A stretch of 64,000 nucleotides of DNA from an uncultured Clostridia bacterium (lineage in GTDB: Bacteria; Bacillota; Clostridia; Oscillospirales; Ruminococcaceae). The translations under genes and the position numbers were made by a program. The DNA lies in assembly GCA_947630555.1 (NCBI GenBank), contig CANRIA010000004.1:25590-89589 (forward strand), in the 5' to 3' direction. Shown one piece after another: positions 26,883 through 34,803 of the stretch (position 1 is the stretch's first letter; every line of letters starts with the position of its first letter). The notes beneath the pieces were generated by a model. That model did no database searches and was not told the origin of the DNA. It was given only the letters and a program-made list of their open reading frames with translations.

Positions 26883-27965
26883 TTGCACATCGTCAACTAT
26901 CCGCGACATATATAGATTAAGCATTGAAAATTTTTCACCGTTGTATGTGTCCGTCGGAGAAAACATGTCGTTCGTTATTCCCTCGGTTTCAGGCAGCCGC
27001 AGCGTTACCGTTGTGCCCTCATCAACTTTAGAAACAATGTTGGCACTGCCGCCATAAGTTTTAGCAAAAATATTCGCAAGCGGCAAGCCCAGACAGCCAT
27101 AAGTTTCGGCAAGGTCGCACAGCGCATATGGTATAAATGCCTTTTCTATCTTGTCAAGGCTCATTCCCACGCCGTTATCCGTCACCGCAACGCGCACCTC
27201 GCCGTCTTTTTTCTCAACGGTAACGCGCACATGCTTTTTCTCTGAAATGTTATATGAAAGCCCGTTTTCTATAAGGTTAAGCAGCGCCGCCGCAAATCTC
27301 TCGCCTTTGCACACCGCTTTGCAGTCACTCTCAATTTCCCAGTCTATCTTCCATCTGCTGCCAAACTTTGATAGATCTATTGCATACATCGCGCATATCT
27401 CATAAGTCAGATTGCTTATGTTCACCGTTCTGCGCTCAGGTTCTTCCGCCGTATAGTATAGCAGCTCTGTCGGGTTCGCTAAGGCGCGCACTATTATGTT
27501 GCAGCTTTTGTCGCACAGGGCGTTTGGTATCCTCATATCGTTTCTGTATACATTTTCCCTTATTAGCAGCTGGCTGGCATGCACGCCTGCAACACCCCGT
27601 CTTATCTCAGCGCTGACAAGCGAATCAGCAATATATGTCTGCATTGCCGCGCCAAGCCTTAAATAGTCTGTGGTGTCTGCCAGCTCAATGCAATAATAAG
27701 TCCTCCGCCCCAGGCTGACGGGCGTAACTATCGCAGCATAGCACACGCCGTTCAGCCAAAGCGAAAGCGCTTTTCTTTTCGTTATCGGAAAAAGCCCCTT
27801 GTTGTCGTTGGGCGCAACGCTGCTGCGGCTGAACATCTTTCTGTCAAGCTTCTCCACCAGTGAAGGGCAGCTTGAATATCTTATCGTCAGCTTGCTGTTG
27901 GTAACTATTATCTTTGCTTCGTCGCCGTAAAGCTTTTTTACGGTCTCAATAAATGTTTTATTCAT
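26880..27965 (-). CDS. Orphan histidine-kinase-like ATPase without a clear H-box
   Basis: A protein of about 361 aa with a C-terminal HATPase_c domain: N-box LLNLIENGLSYN, G1 DNGVGMS, and GCLGLPLANIFAKTYGGS for G2. The N-terminal 100 residues look PAS-like. No transmembrane segment is seen, so it should be cytoplasmic. The region where the phospho-acceptor helix should be (about 120-150) has a GVAGVHASQ stretch but no usual H-E/D-x-R pattern. No response regulator adjoins. The ATG at 27965 is chosen because GAGGTG lies 6 nt upstream. Confidence 0.75.
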   Translation of the reverse strand: MNKTFIETVKKLYGDEAKIIVTNSKLTIRYSSCPSLVEKLDRKMFSRSSVAPNDNKGLFPITKRKALSLWLNGVCYAAIVTPVSLGRRTYYCIELADTTDYLRLGAAMQTYIADSLVSAEIRRGVAGVHASQLLIRENVYRNDMRIPNALCDKSCNIIVRALANPTELLYYTAEEPERRTVNISNLTYEICAMYAIDLSKFGSRWKIDWEIESDCKAVCKGERFAAALLNLIENGLSYNISEKKHVRVTVEKKDGEVRVAVTDNGVGMSLDKIEKAFIPYALCDLAETYGCLGLPLANIFAKTYGGSANIVSKVDEGTTVTLRLPETEGITNDMFSPTDTYNGEKFSMLNLYMSRIVDDVQ

Positions 27966-28036
27966 ATATAACACCTCACGGAAAAATATCTCTATGTCTA
28001 ATTATAACATTTTATGTCGCATAATATATGAACATT

Positions 28037-28091
28037 TTATAAATTTTGCTGTCGCAAACCCTGCGGAGCCGCTGTGGCTTATAAATTTTGC
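28037..28091. repeat. 13-bp direct repeats around a GC-rich core
   Basis: TTATAAATTTTGC occurs at 28037-28049 and again at 28079-28091. Between them lies TGTCGCAAACCCTGCGGAGC..., which shares CTGCGGAGCCG with the repeat at 24609. The direct repeats could be the mark of a small insertion or of a slipped duplication. Confidence 0.45.
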
Positions 28092-28175
28092 GGCAATATA
28101 TATTACTTCCCCAAATATGCCAAAAAATACATATATAATTTTACTGAAATATATCAGAAATTTTTCTGAAAACAC

Positions 28176-28204
28176 TTGAAAATGTAAAGCAAATGTTGTA
28201 TAAT
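28176..28204 (+). promoter_or_regulatory. Strong SigA-type promoter of gapA
   Basis: TTGAAA (28176-28181), 17 bp, TATAAT (28199-28204). It excludes the track start at 28193 as a start codon. Confidence 0.8.
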
Positions 28205-28240
28205 ATTTATATAACAATTTCTCTAGGAGGTAAACTATAT

Positions 28241-29278
28241 ATGTCAGTTAAAGTTGCAATCAATGGCTTTGGCCGTATCGGCCGTCTCGCATTCAGACAG
28301 ATGTTCGGCGCTGAGGGTTATGAGGTAGTCGCTATCAACGACCTTACCAAGCCTTCAATGCTCGCTAACCTGCTCAAGTATGATACCGCTCAGGGCGGCT
28401 ACTGCGGCAAAATAGGTGATAATCTTCACACTGTTTCCGCTGATGACGAGGCAGGCACTATCACTGTTGACGGCAAGACCCTTACCATTTACGCAAAGGC
28501 TAACGCTGCCGAGCTCCCTTGGGGCGAAATAGGCGTTGACGTTGTTCTCGAGTGCACAGGTTTCTACTGCTCTAAGGACAAGTCTATGGCGCACATCAAT
28601 GCAGGCGCTAAGAAAGTCGTTATTTCTGCTCCCGCAGGCAACGACCTCAAGACTATCGTTTATTCCGTAAACGAAAAGACCCTTACCGCTGATGATCAGA
28701 TCATTTCTGCTGCATCATGCACCACTAACTGCCTCGCTCCTATGGCTAAGGCTCTTAACGATTATGCTCCTATCCAGAGCGGTATAATGAGCACTATCCA
28801 CGCCTACACCGGCGACCAGATGATCCTCGACGGCCCTCACCGCAAGGGCGATATGAGAAGAGCAAGAGCAGGCGCTGCTAATATTGTTCCTAACTCTACC
28901 GGCGCTGCTAAGGCTATCGGTCTTGTTATCCCCGAGCTGAACGGCAAGCTTATCGGTTCTGCCCAGAGAGTTCCTGTTCCTACAGGTTCTACCACTATCC
29001 TTACCGCTGTTGTTAAGGGTACCGATGTTACCAAAGAGGGCATCAACGCTGCTATGAAGGCTGCTGCTTCTGAGTCTTACGGCTATAACGAAGATCCTAT
29101 CGTTTCTTCCGATGTTATCGGCATGAAGTACGGTTCTCTCTTTGATGCTACTCAGACTATGGTAGCTAAGGTCGCTGACGATCTGTATGAAGTACAGGTA
29201 GTTTCTTGGTACGACAACGAGAACTCCTACACTTCTCAGATGGTAAGAACTATCAAGTATTTCGCAGAACTTAACTAA
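28241..29278 (+). CDS. gapA: Glyceraldehyde-3-phosphate dehydrogenase, type I
   Basis: A 345-aa glycolytic enzyme converting glyceraldehyde-3-phosphate, NAD and phosphate to 1,3-bisphosphoglycerate. Seen are the NAD-binding start [15 protein letters not shown], the catalytic [15 protein letters not shown] with the active Cys, and [16 protein letters not shown] at the end. The ATG at 28241 is preceded by AGGAGG. Codon use is visibly more biased (for example gct, ctc, aag) than in the neighbours, as expected for a highly expressed gene. Confidence 0.98.
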   Translation: MSVKVAINGFGRIGRLAFRQMFGAEGYEVVAINDLTKPSMLANLLKYDTAQGGYCGKIGDNLHTVSADDEAGTITVDGKTLTIYAKANAAELPWGEIGVDVVLECTGFYCSKDKSMAHINAGAKKVVISAPAGNDLKTIVYSVNEKTLTADDQIISAASCTTNCLAPMAKALNDYAPIQSGIMSTIHAYTGDQMILDGPHRKGDMRRARAGAANIVPNSTGAAKAIGLVIPELNGKLIGSAQRVPVPTGSTTILTAVVKGTDVTKEGINAAMKAAASESYGYNEDPIVSSDVIGMKYGSLFDATQTMVAKVADDLYEVQVVSWYDNENSYTSQMVRTIKYFAELN

Positions 29279-29295
29279 ACAAAAACGCGAATAAT

Positions 29296-29331
29296 AACGC
29301 TCCGATGATAAATTCATCGGAGCGTTTTTGT
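29296..29331 (+). terminator. Terminator after gapA
   Basis: AACGCTCCGATGA (29296-29308) and TCATCGGAGCGTT (29314-29326) form a perfect 13-bp stem with loop TAAAT, followed by T's. Confidence 0.92.
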
Positions 29332-29372
29332 ATCATAAATTGAAATTTGCCCGCTGTGCCTGCCTTGCTGTT

Positions 29373-29581
29373 GGGGGAGACCCTTTTGGAAAAGGGTCTT
29401 CCCCCAAGCCCCCTCACTAAAACTTCTATATTTTTGGCGAGGGGTAATTGTGCTGTATAATACACGCAAAATTTACGGTCTGCAGCAGATTTAAAAAAAT
29501 GAATTACCCCTCGCCAAAAACAATATAAAAGTCTTTGGAAAGGGGTATGGGGAATAACCTTTCTTCAGAAAGGTTTTCCCC
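29373..29581. repeat. Composite inverted repeat made of two diverged hairpin units
   Basis: A left hairpin (29373-29405, GGGGGAGACCCTTTT / AAAAGGGTCTTCCCCC) and a right hairpin (29549-29581, GGGGAATAACCTTTC / GAAAGGTTTTCCCC) flank a perfect 19-bp inverted repeat, TTTTTGGCGAGGGGTAATT (29431-29449) and its complement (29502-29520), 52 bp apart. Read on opposite strands the two halves align along their whole length. So the element is two copies of one repeat facing each other. No ORF is supported inside it, and the rest of the gap from 29279 to 29620 holds only the gapA terminator. Confidence 0.7.
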
Positions 29582-29620
29582 AAAAGAAAAACAGGTACAA
29601 CGGACAAATTCCCGTTTATA

Positions 29621-31393
29621 TTACATATCAGGCAGGTCGTATTTCACAAGCAGTTTCGAGGCTTTTATTATCGTTGAATTTGCCTTGTCAAGCGTTTCTG
29701 AGATAGTCTTGTTATCAAAACTGCCCATCATTTCTTTTGCCTGAACGAACGTGTTCCTGCCAAGCTCTATCTGGTGGTTGCAAATGCCCTCCAGCCGAGC
29801 CACCGCCTTCGCCTCAAGATCCTGATACGCGGCTTTTATGTCTTTAACCGTGTTGTTGCGAATGTCGTCATAGTTTTCAAGCGCAATGTCTATAATGTCG
29901 GTGCGCTTTTTCTTTTTCAGAATGTTCTTGAACGACGACATTGTGCCCGACGGGAAGGTCTCGCTTGTGCCCGTCTGCGCAACGTTCATTACCGAGTGCG
30001 CAACTTTTTTCTTTACATCGCTCAGTATCCTGTCAACAGAATTTGCGTGCGATACTTCGGCAAGCTCTGAAATTCCCAGTTTGTCGGCAAGCTGTTCGCT
30101 TATCCTCTCAATAAGGTCGTTCATGCGCGAGCTGTGTATTTCAAGGCAGGTGCGGTAAGCCTCGCCCACCTTGTCCATAAGGTACGAGTAAAAATACTTT
30201 TCAACATCCTCAGCCGCAATATCGTCCTCCGATTCGGTAGGTCTGCACTCCAGCACGCTTTCACGCAGCTTCGCAAAGAACTCATACATCCAAAGCTCGG
30301 CTTCCTGCTGCATTTCAAGAATGTTCAGATGAATGTCGGGCTTTTTCGTATCAAGAAAAGCCGAAATGGTGCTGCACTGCTGCTCAAAATCCTGAGTCAT
30401 CTGCTCAAACTTTTTCTGATCGAGCGCCGACATATCCGAGAATATATGTATTTTGGCGTGCGTTTCGCGCAGCATCTGATCAAGCATTGCCAGCACTCTC
30501 TTTTTGCGGATAATGTCTTTTTGCAAGATTATATCCCGTTTCAGCGATACCTCAAATTTCAGAAACTCCGCTTCGTAATAGTCCGAAAAATCGTTCTGCA
30601 CGTTAGACTTTATACCGCACTTGCGACGAAATTCTTCCTCAGCGCTTATGCCATACACAAATGCATTCGGCACAATTGCCTCGCTCTTTTGCGAGATACG
30701 CGCCATTATCTTTTCAACGTCTTCACGAGAGCTAAGCGCATCAAGCATATTTACAAGCACATACAGCATACCGAACCTTTGCGGCTGAATGTGGCTTGCA
30801 AGGTAAAGCTGCTCACTCTCAGAGAAGGGCAGAAGCGCGCTTGCCACATAAATTATAGCGTCGGCGTTCATAAGATAATTTGTTACCTGTTCGTCAAGGT
30901 CTTCAATATCCGAAAGCCCCGGCGTATCAACAATGCGTATCTCTTTCAGAATCTCAGCGTTGTCGCGAATGTCAAGGTGGTCTATCGGCGACTCTAGCGT
31001 GGGTATCAGCTTTTCAAGAGATTCCCTTGTTATCTCATACTTTTGCAGCATCATTCTTTCGCCGTTTTTAAGTACCGCGTTTATGCTGGGGCTGCCGTAT
31101 GAAATCTCATTTATAGTGTATGTTTCGGGGGCAACGTTCACGGGGGCAAGCGGTCTGCCCAAAAGTGCGTTTATAATGGTGCTTTTGCCCCTCTTGAAAT
31201 CGCCCAGAATAACCAGTGTGAACGGCTCGTCGCAGCGCCTGCTTATAAGTTCTTTCCATACGTTGAGACCCTCTGCAAAGTCGCTGCCAAGAATATCGCT
31301 GAGCTCTTTGTTTGCAATAAGCTCGTCAAGGTGATTTCTTACGGCGGTTATGTCACCGTCGGCGGTCTTGTAAATAGTATTATTTATAGCCAT
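29621..31393 (-). CDS. Dynamin-like GTPase (second of the operon)
   Basis: A 590-aa dynamin-superfamily protein. The GTPase domain shows G1 GDFKRGKST (about 64-72), a Thr-containing G2 region (APETYTINE), G3 DTPGL (156-160) and a G4-like NMLD (215-218). Long helical stretches follow (about 270-560), as in the stalk of bacterial dynamins. I see no strong transmembrane pair, unlike its partner at 32456, so it may be the soluble member of a pair. It is third in the operon, 6 bp after the pseudo-peptidase gene. Bacterial dynamins remodel or protect membranes, and some serve in phage defence. The role here is unknown. Confidence 0.88.
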   Translation of the reverse strand: MAINNTIYKTADGDITAVRNHLDELIANKELSDILGSDFAEGLNVWKELISRRCDEPFTLVILGDFKRGKSTIINALLGRPLAPVNVAPETYTINEISYGSPSINAVLKNGERMMLQKYEITRESLEKLIPTLESPIDHLDIRDNAEILKEIRIVDTPGLSDIEDLDEQVTNYLMNADAIIYVASALLPFSESEQLYLASHIQPQRFGMLYVLVNMLDALSSREDVEKIMARISQKSEAIVPNAFVYGISAEEEFRRKCGIKSNVQNDFSDYYEAEFLKFEVSLKRDIILQKDIIRKKRVLAMLDQMLRETHAKIHIFSDMSALDQKKFEQMTQDFEQQCSTISAFLDTKKPDIHLNILEMQQEAELWMYEFFAKLRESVLECRPTESEDDIAAEDVEKYFYSYLMDKVGEAYRTCLEIHSSRMNDLIERISEQLADKLGISELAEVSHANSVDRILSDVKKKVAHSVMNVAQTGTSETFPSGTMSSFKNILKKKKRTDIIDIALENYDDIRNNTVKDIKAAYQDLEAKAVARLEGICNHQIELGRNTFVQAKEMMGSFDNKTISETLDKANSTIIKASKLLVKYDLPDM

Positions 31394-31399
31394 ATCCCA

Positions 31400-32419
31400 T
31401 TACACCCCCGCACTTGAAGTTCCCAAGATGATATTGCAGCGCACATCGCAGAGCTGACCGTTTATTACATTCAGACCCTCGCTTGAAAGCTCGCTGCGCC
31501 AGTTGTAAAGCAGGTCGCAGTTAAGAAATTCCACCGCCGCAAGTATGCGTTTTTCTTCGTCGGTAACGTCTTTGTCAACGTATATATCCCTAGCCGCCGT
31601 GTAGTGTATCACCTGCGCCATATTAACTATATGCTCAAAGTCAAGGTCTTTCATCGTCCTGCCGTAAAAGTCAACATAGCCTTTTTGGTAAAGCCCTGCG
31701 ATTATCTCCGCATAGCGTTCGGGCTCGTCGCAGCAAATCATTCCTGCCCTGTCGGCGGTAATGTCTGCCAGCTTTACCCACTGCGAAAGCGTATACACAA
31801 GCTGATTGCTTACCGGCTGCTGATACGACTGCTCCACCGGCATAAAGCCGTTTTCATCGGCGTTAAAATATTTATATGCCAGATTGTATGTGCAGTGGTG
31901 GTTTTGTATTCTGCCGCATTCGCTTCCTATAAGAACCTGTATCTCCTCGGCGGTGCACATTTGTATAAGAGCCTTTGTTATTACTATGCACGGCTCAATA
32001 ATGTCGCTTGCTATCGAGTAGATTATTTTCTTGTTGATGTCATCTCTTACAAACACCGTCGGCAGATTGAGTTCCAGTCTTTCGGCACATTTTTTGGCTA
32101 TTTCATAAACTTCGGGGTATTTTAGCGACCCTGCCTGATTAGTCTTTAAAAACAGCAGTTTCGCTTCTTCTGTGACGTCCTGAGAATTTATAGCTTTTGA
32201 AAGCTTAGCCCAGCCCGAAAGTCCCGTTATCTTCTGCCGCAGAGAAAAATCCGCGTCAAACGCATAGTCAAGCACACCGTCCACAACGTGATTGCTGAAC
32301 GAACGTGTATATGCCAGCAGATAAGAACGGAAGCTGGTGTCTATTTTAAGCAGCGGATTTTCGCTTTGGTTTTCTGTTTCAACAGCAAGTTTGCTGAAAC
32401 GTTCGTCATTGATATTCAC
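31400..32419 (-). CDS. M48-peptidase-like protein with lost zinc ligands
   Basis: A protein of about 339 aa whose middle resembles the core of M48 metallopeptidases. In active members the motif is H-E-L-G-H followed by I-x-N; here it reads LIGSECGRIQNHH (165-175), so both His ligands are gone while the central Glu stays. The third-ligand motif E-x-x-A-D reads DITADRAG, with Asp in place of Glu. The fold seems kept, with TAEEIQVLIG before it. I infer a non-catalytic scaffold or binding protein. The GTG start at 32419 follows AGGAGG by 7 nt. It lies between two dynamin-like genes with short gaps (36 bp and 6 bp). Confidence 0.72.
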   Translation of the reverse strand: MNINDERFSKLAVETENQSENPLLKIDTSFRSYLLAYTRSFSNHVVDGVLDYAFDADFSLRQKITGLSGWAKLSKAINSQDVTEEAKLLFLKTNQAGSLKYPEVYEIAKKCAERLELNLPTVFVRDDINKKIIYSIASDIIEPCIVITKALIQMCTAEEIQVLIGSECGRIQNHHCTYNLAYKYFNADENGFMPVEQSYQQPVSNQLVYTLSQWVKLADITADRAGMICCDEPERYAEIIAGLYQKGYVDFYGRTMKDLDFEHIVNMAQVIHYTAARDIYVDKDVTDEEKRILAAVEFLNCDLLYNWRSELSSEGLNVINGQLCDVRCNIILGTSSAGV

Positions 32420-32455
32420 ACCTGTTCCTCCTAACAAAGTAAACTGAGCGTTTTA

Positions 32456-34564
32456 TTACGCCTGCGCGGTTTCGGCATTTTCGGCAGCTTCGGTATTTTC
32501 ACCGTCTGCCATTTCGCCTTCGCTTGCCTCGTCACTCAGCGCTTTGTGAAGGATATAAGCATCAGAAAGTATATTGCTGGTGTGCGCCACAACGCTTTGC
32601 AGTCTTTCAGCCTCTTTTTCTGAGACCATCTTCTTCTCCTGCTTCAGCTGATTCAGATTGTTAAGAGTTTTCTGCGTGTCTTTAAGTATGATCTCAGTTT
32701 CTTCCTCGATCTTGTCTTTCAGCGTTTCAAATGCATTGAATACCTGCTTACGGACAGACTCGGAGAAGTCGGTGTTCAGCTTCATTTCGTGAAGCTGTTT
32801 TCTTACCTGAGTTTTGAAATCAGACTTATATTTTTCTATCTTTTCGTTCGCGAGGAATTTATCAACGGCAAACTTGCCTGTAAAGGTGCTTGCCAGACCT
32901 GCAAACGCCACGATACACAGCGTTATAGGTGATAACAGAGTAAGTCCGCCTGCGATAGCGCTTGCTGCAAAACAGGTCGTCCAGAAGCTTGCCGCGCCCG
33001 TGCCGAAGCCTAAAAGTGCGCCTTTTATTCCTGCTTCCCTGAAACCTATGAACAGCGCGCCGATGCCCGAAGCGCCTATTGCAGAACCTATTACTTGGTC
33101 TACAGCCCTGCCGCTGTTGTTTACTCTGTCGTTTATATCGAACATCTGCTGAATTTTCTCAACGTTGCGGAAGAACTCGTCTTCAAACGACTGCAATCTT
33201 TCAGCCTCGTCAGAGAGGGCAACGTTTATAGAATTCTGTATCTGCTCACATATAAGCTGAGCCCTTGTTTCAATGTTCTCTCTTATCTTGTCTATTATCT
33301 TTCCGTGAACGACTTTCAGCTTATCTTTCTTCAAATCATTCGGGAATATCTGATATGTCTCTATTACCTGCATAGCGCAGTTTTCTATCTGTGTCCAGTA
33401 GTCATCAAGCAGAGGGCGCAGTCCGTCGTAAACGGTGTTGGCGGCATCGTTTATCTTAACAAACTCGGCACGCTTTTTGTTGCGTATCTCCTCTATTTCC
33501 TCAATAGCGCCCTTGTAACGCACCATAAATTCGTCGTTTTCCATCATCAGGGCGTTTTTGCGCAGCGCCACAGAGTTCAGCACTTCGGTGCCGCTGTTGA
33601 TTATCTTGTTGGCGAGAATTTGCAGCGAGATAGTACCTCTCTCTTTAGTGAGCATATTTTCAAGCACTGCCTCAAACTGCGGGAAATTACTTTCCTCCAG
33701 CGCTTGCTTGTCGCCGTTCATTTTGGCAATAAGAGCTTTCTTGGCATAAACACCTATAACTCTCGGCTTGCCTATCTTGCGCTGATATACCTGAAACTCC
33801 TTGGAGTTTTCTCCCATTACCTTCTTAGCCTTATCCATAACGTACTTTTCAATACGAGTACGCACGGTATCGACTATCCTGTCTTCGTCCTCTTTACTGA
33901 AAGTACCGAAGCAGTTTACTATAAAGATAATTCTTCCCACATCGCTCGAGAGCATTTTCTTTTCAAGAAACTCCTTCTCAAACTGAGAGAACGGCGAATT
34001 TGCGCTTATTACAAACACTGCGGCATCTATCTCAGGCAAAATAGAGAGGGTAACGTTGGTCATCTGCTCGTCGTCGTTAAGACCCGGGGTGTCTATAATA
34101 TCTACATTATTCTTACAAAATTCGGTATCGTAATAAACGGTAGCCTCTTTTACCGTCTCTGCCTTCTGCTCCGATTCAAACGTCAGCTTGGTAACATAGT
34201 CCTGAAGATTGTCTATCGGAACTTTCTCGGTACTGCCGTCTTTATACTCTACCGAAACATACGGAGTATCGTTATATGTAACTCTGTTGAGCGTTGCCGT
34301 TGCAGGCAAAACGTCGGCAGGCAGTATCTCCTGACCGAGCAGAGCGTTTATAAGCGTACTCTTGCCGCGCTTGAACTCGCCGACTATAGCGACCTCGAAA
34401 TGCTCGTCAGCCACCTTGTCAATGGTATCTCTTATAGACACGGCGGTGTTTGTGAGCGAAAGGTCATAGCTGTACTCAAGCAGCTCATGCAGATGTTTAG
34501 AGAGCGTTTCGACTGTTTCTCTGTATGCCGAATAGCTTCCGTAATTTAGGATATTTTCTTCCAT
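32456..34564 (-). CDS. Dynamin-like GTPase with membrane segment (first of the operon)
   Basis: A 702-aa dynamin-superfamily protein. G1 is GEFKRGKST (62-70), G3 is DTPGLND (158-164), and FIVNCFG (215-220) lies at the G4 position. Helical stalk regions surround a glycine-rich hydrophobic stretch of about 70 residues (about 490-565, with GALLGFGTGAASFWTTCFAA and GGLTLLSPITLCIVAFAGLA), probably a membrane paddle or hairpin. The last 25 residues are acidic. It is the first gene of a three-gene operon with a clear promoter. Its G1 motif (FKRGKST) is almost the same as in the third gene, so the two likely arose by duplication and may form a heteromer. Confidence 0.9.
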   Translation of the reverse strand: MEENILNYGSYSAYRETVETLSKHLHELLEYSYDLSLTNTAVSIRDTIDKVADEHFEVAIVGEFKRGKSTLINALLGQEILPADVLPATATLNRVTYNDTPYVSVEYKDGSTEKVPIDNLQDYVTKLTFESEQKAETVKEATVYYDTEFCKNNVDIIDTPGLNDDEQMTNVTLSILPEIDAAVFVISANSPFSQFEKEFLEKKMLSSDVGRIIFIVNCFGTFSKEDEDRIVDTVRTRIEKYVMDKAKKVMGENSKEFQVYQRKIGKPRVIGVYAKKALIAKMNGDKQALEESNFPQFEAVLENMLTKERGTISLQILANKIINSGTEVLNSVALRKNALMMENDEFMVRYKGAIEEIEEIRNKKRAEFVKINDAANTVYDGLRPLLDDYWTQIENCAMQVIETYQIFPNDLKKDKLKVVHGKIIDKIRENIETRAQLICEQIQNSINVALSDEAERLQSFEDEFFRNVEKIQQMFDINDRVNNSGRAVDQVIGSAIGASGIGALFIGFREAGIKGALLGFGTGAASFWTTCFAASAIAGGLTLLSPITLCIVAFAGLASTFTGKFAVDKFLANEKIEKYKSDFKTQVRKQLHEMKLNTDFSESVRKQVFNAFETLKDKIEEETEIILKDTQKTLNNLNQLKQEKKMVSEKEAERLQSVVAHTSNILSDAYILHKALSDEASEGEMADGENTEAAENAETAQA

Positions 34565-34655
34565 GATCCATCCAGCCCCCTGAACTTAAAATAATACAAT
34601 AAAATGGCGTATGCACATAATTTCTCATTGTAATTATACAATATATAGTATATTT

Positions 34656-34685
34656 ATTATAACACATTTAACATTCATTCGTCAA
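34656..34685 (-). promoter_or_regulatory. SigA-type promoter of the dynamin operon
   Basis: TTGACG (34685-34680), 18 bp, TATAAT (34661-34656) on the minus strand, with TG one base upstream of the -10 box. The A/T-rich leader is about 90 nt long. Confidence 0.65.
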
Positions 34686-34748
34686 TAACGTTTTTAGCGG
34701 TTTTTCATATCGCTCTATAGAAATATCGTGCCAAATTTTGTGCAACTT

Positions 34749-34786
34749 GCAAAAAGAACGCCTCTCCTTAGTGGAAAAGCGTTCTT
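34749..34786 (-). terminator. Terminator after potD
   Basis: AAGAACGC and GCGTTCTT (34779-34786 and 34754-34761) form an 8-bp stem extended by CTTTTCC/GGAGAGG pairing, followed on the minus strand by TTTTT. Confidence 0.8.
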
Positions 34787-34803
34787 AAAACTATCTGCAA
34801 ATA

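Noticed and set aside
33095-34549. 484-aa ORF antisense to the first dynamin-like gene
   Set aside because: It lies wholly opposite a gene with clear GTPase motifs, has no ribosome site, and its sequence is rich in Tyr, His and Leu runs typical of an antisense shadow.
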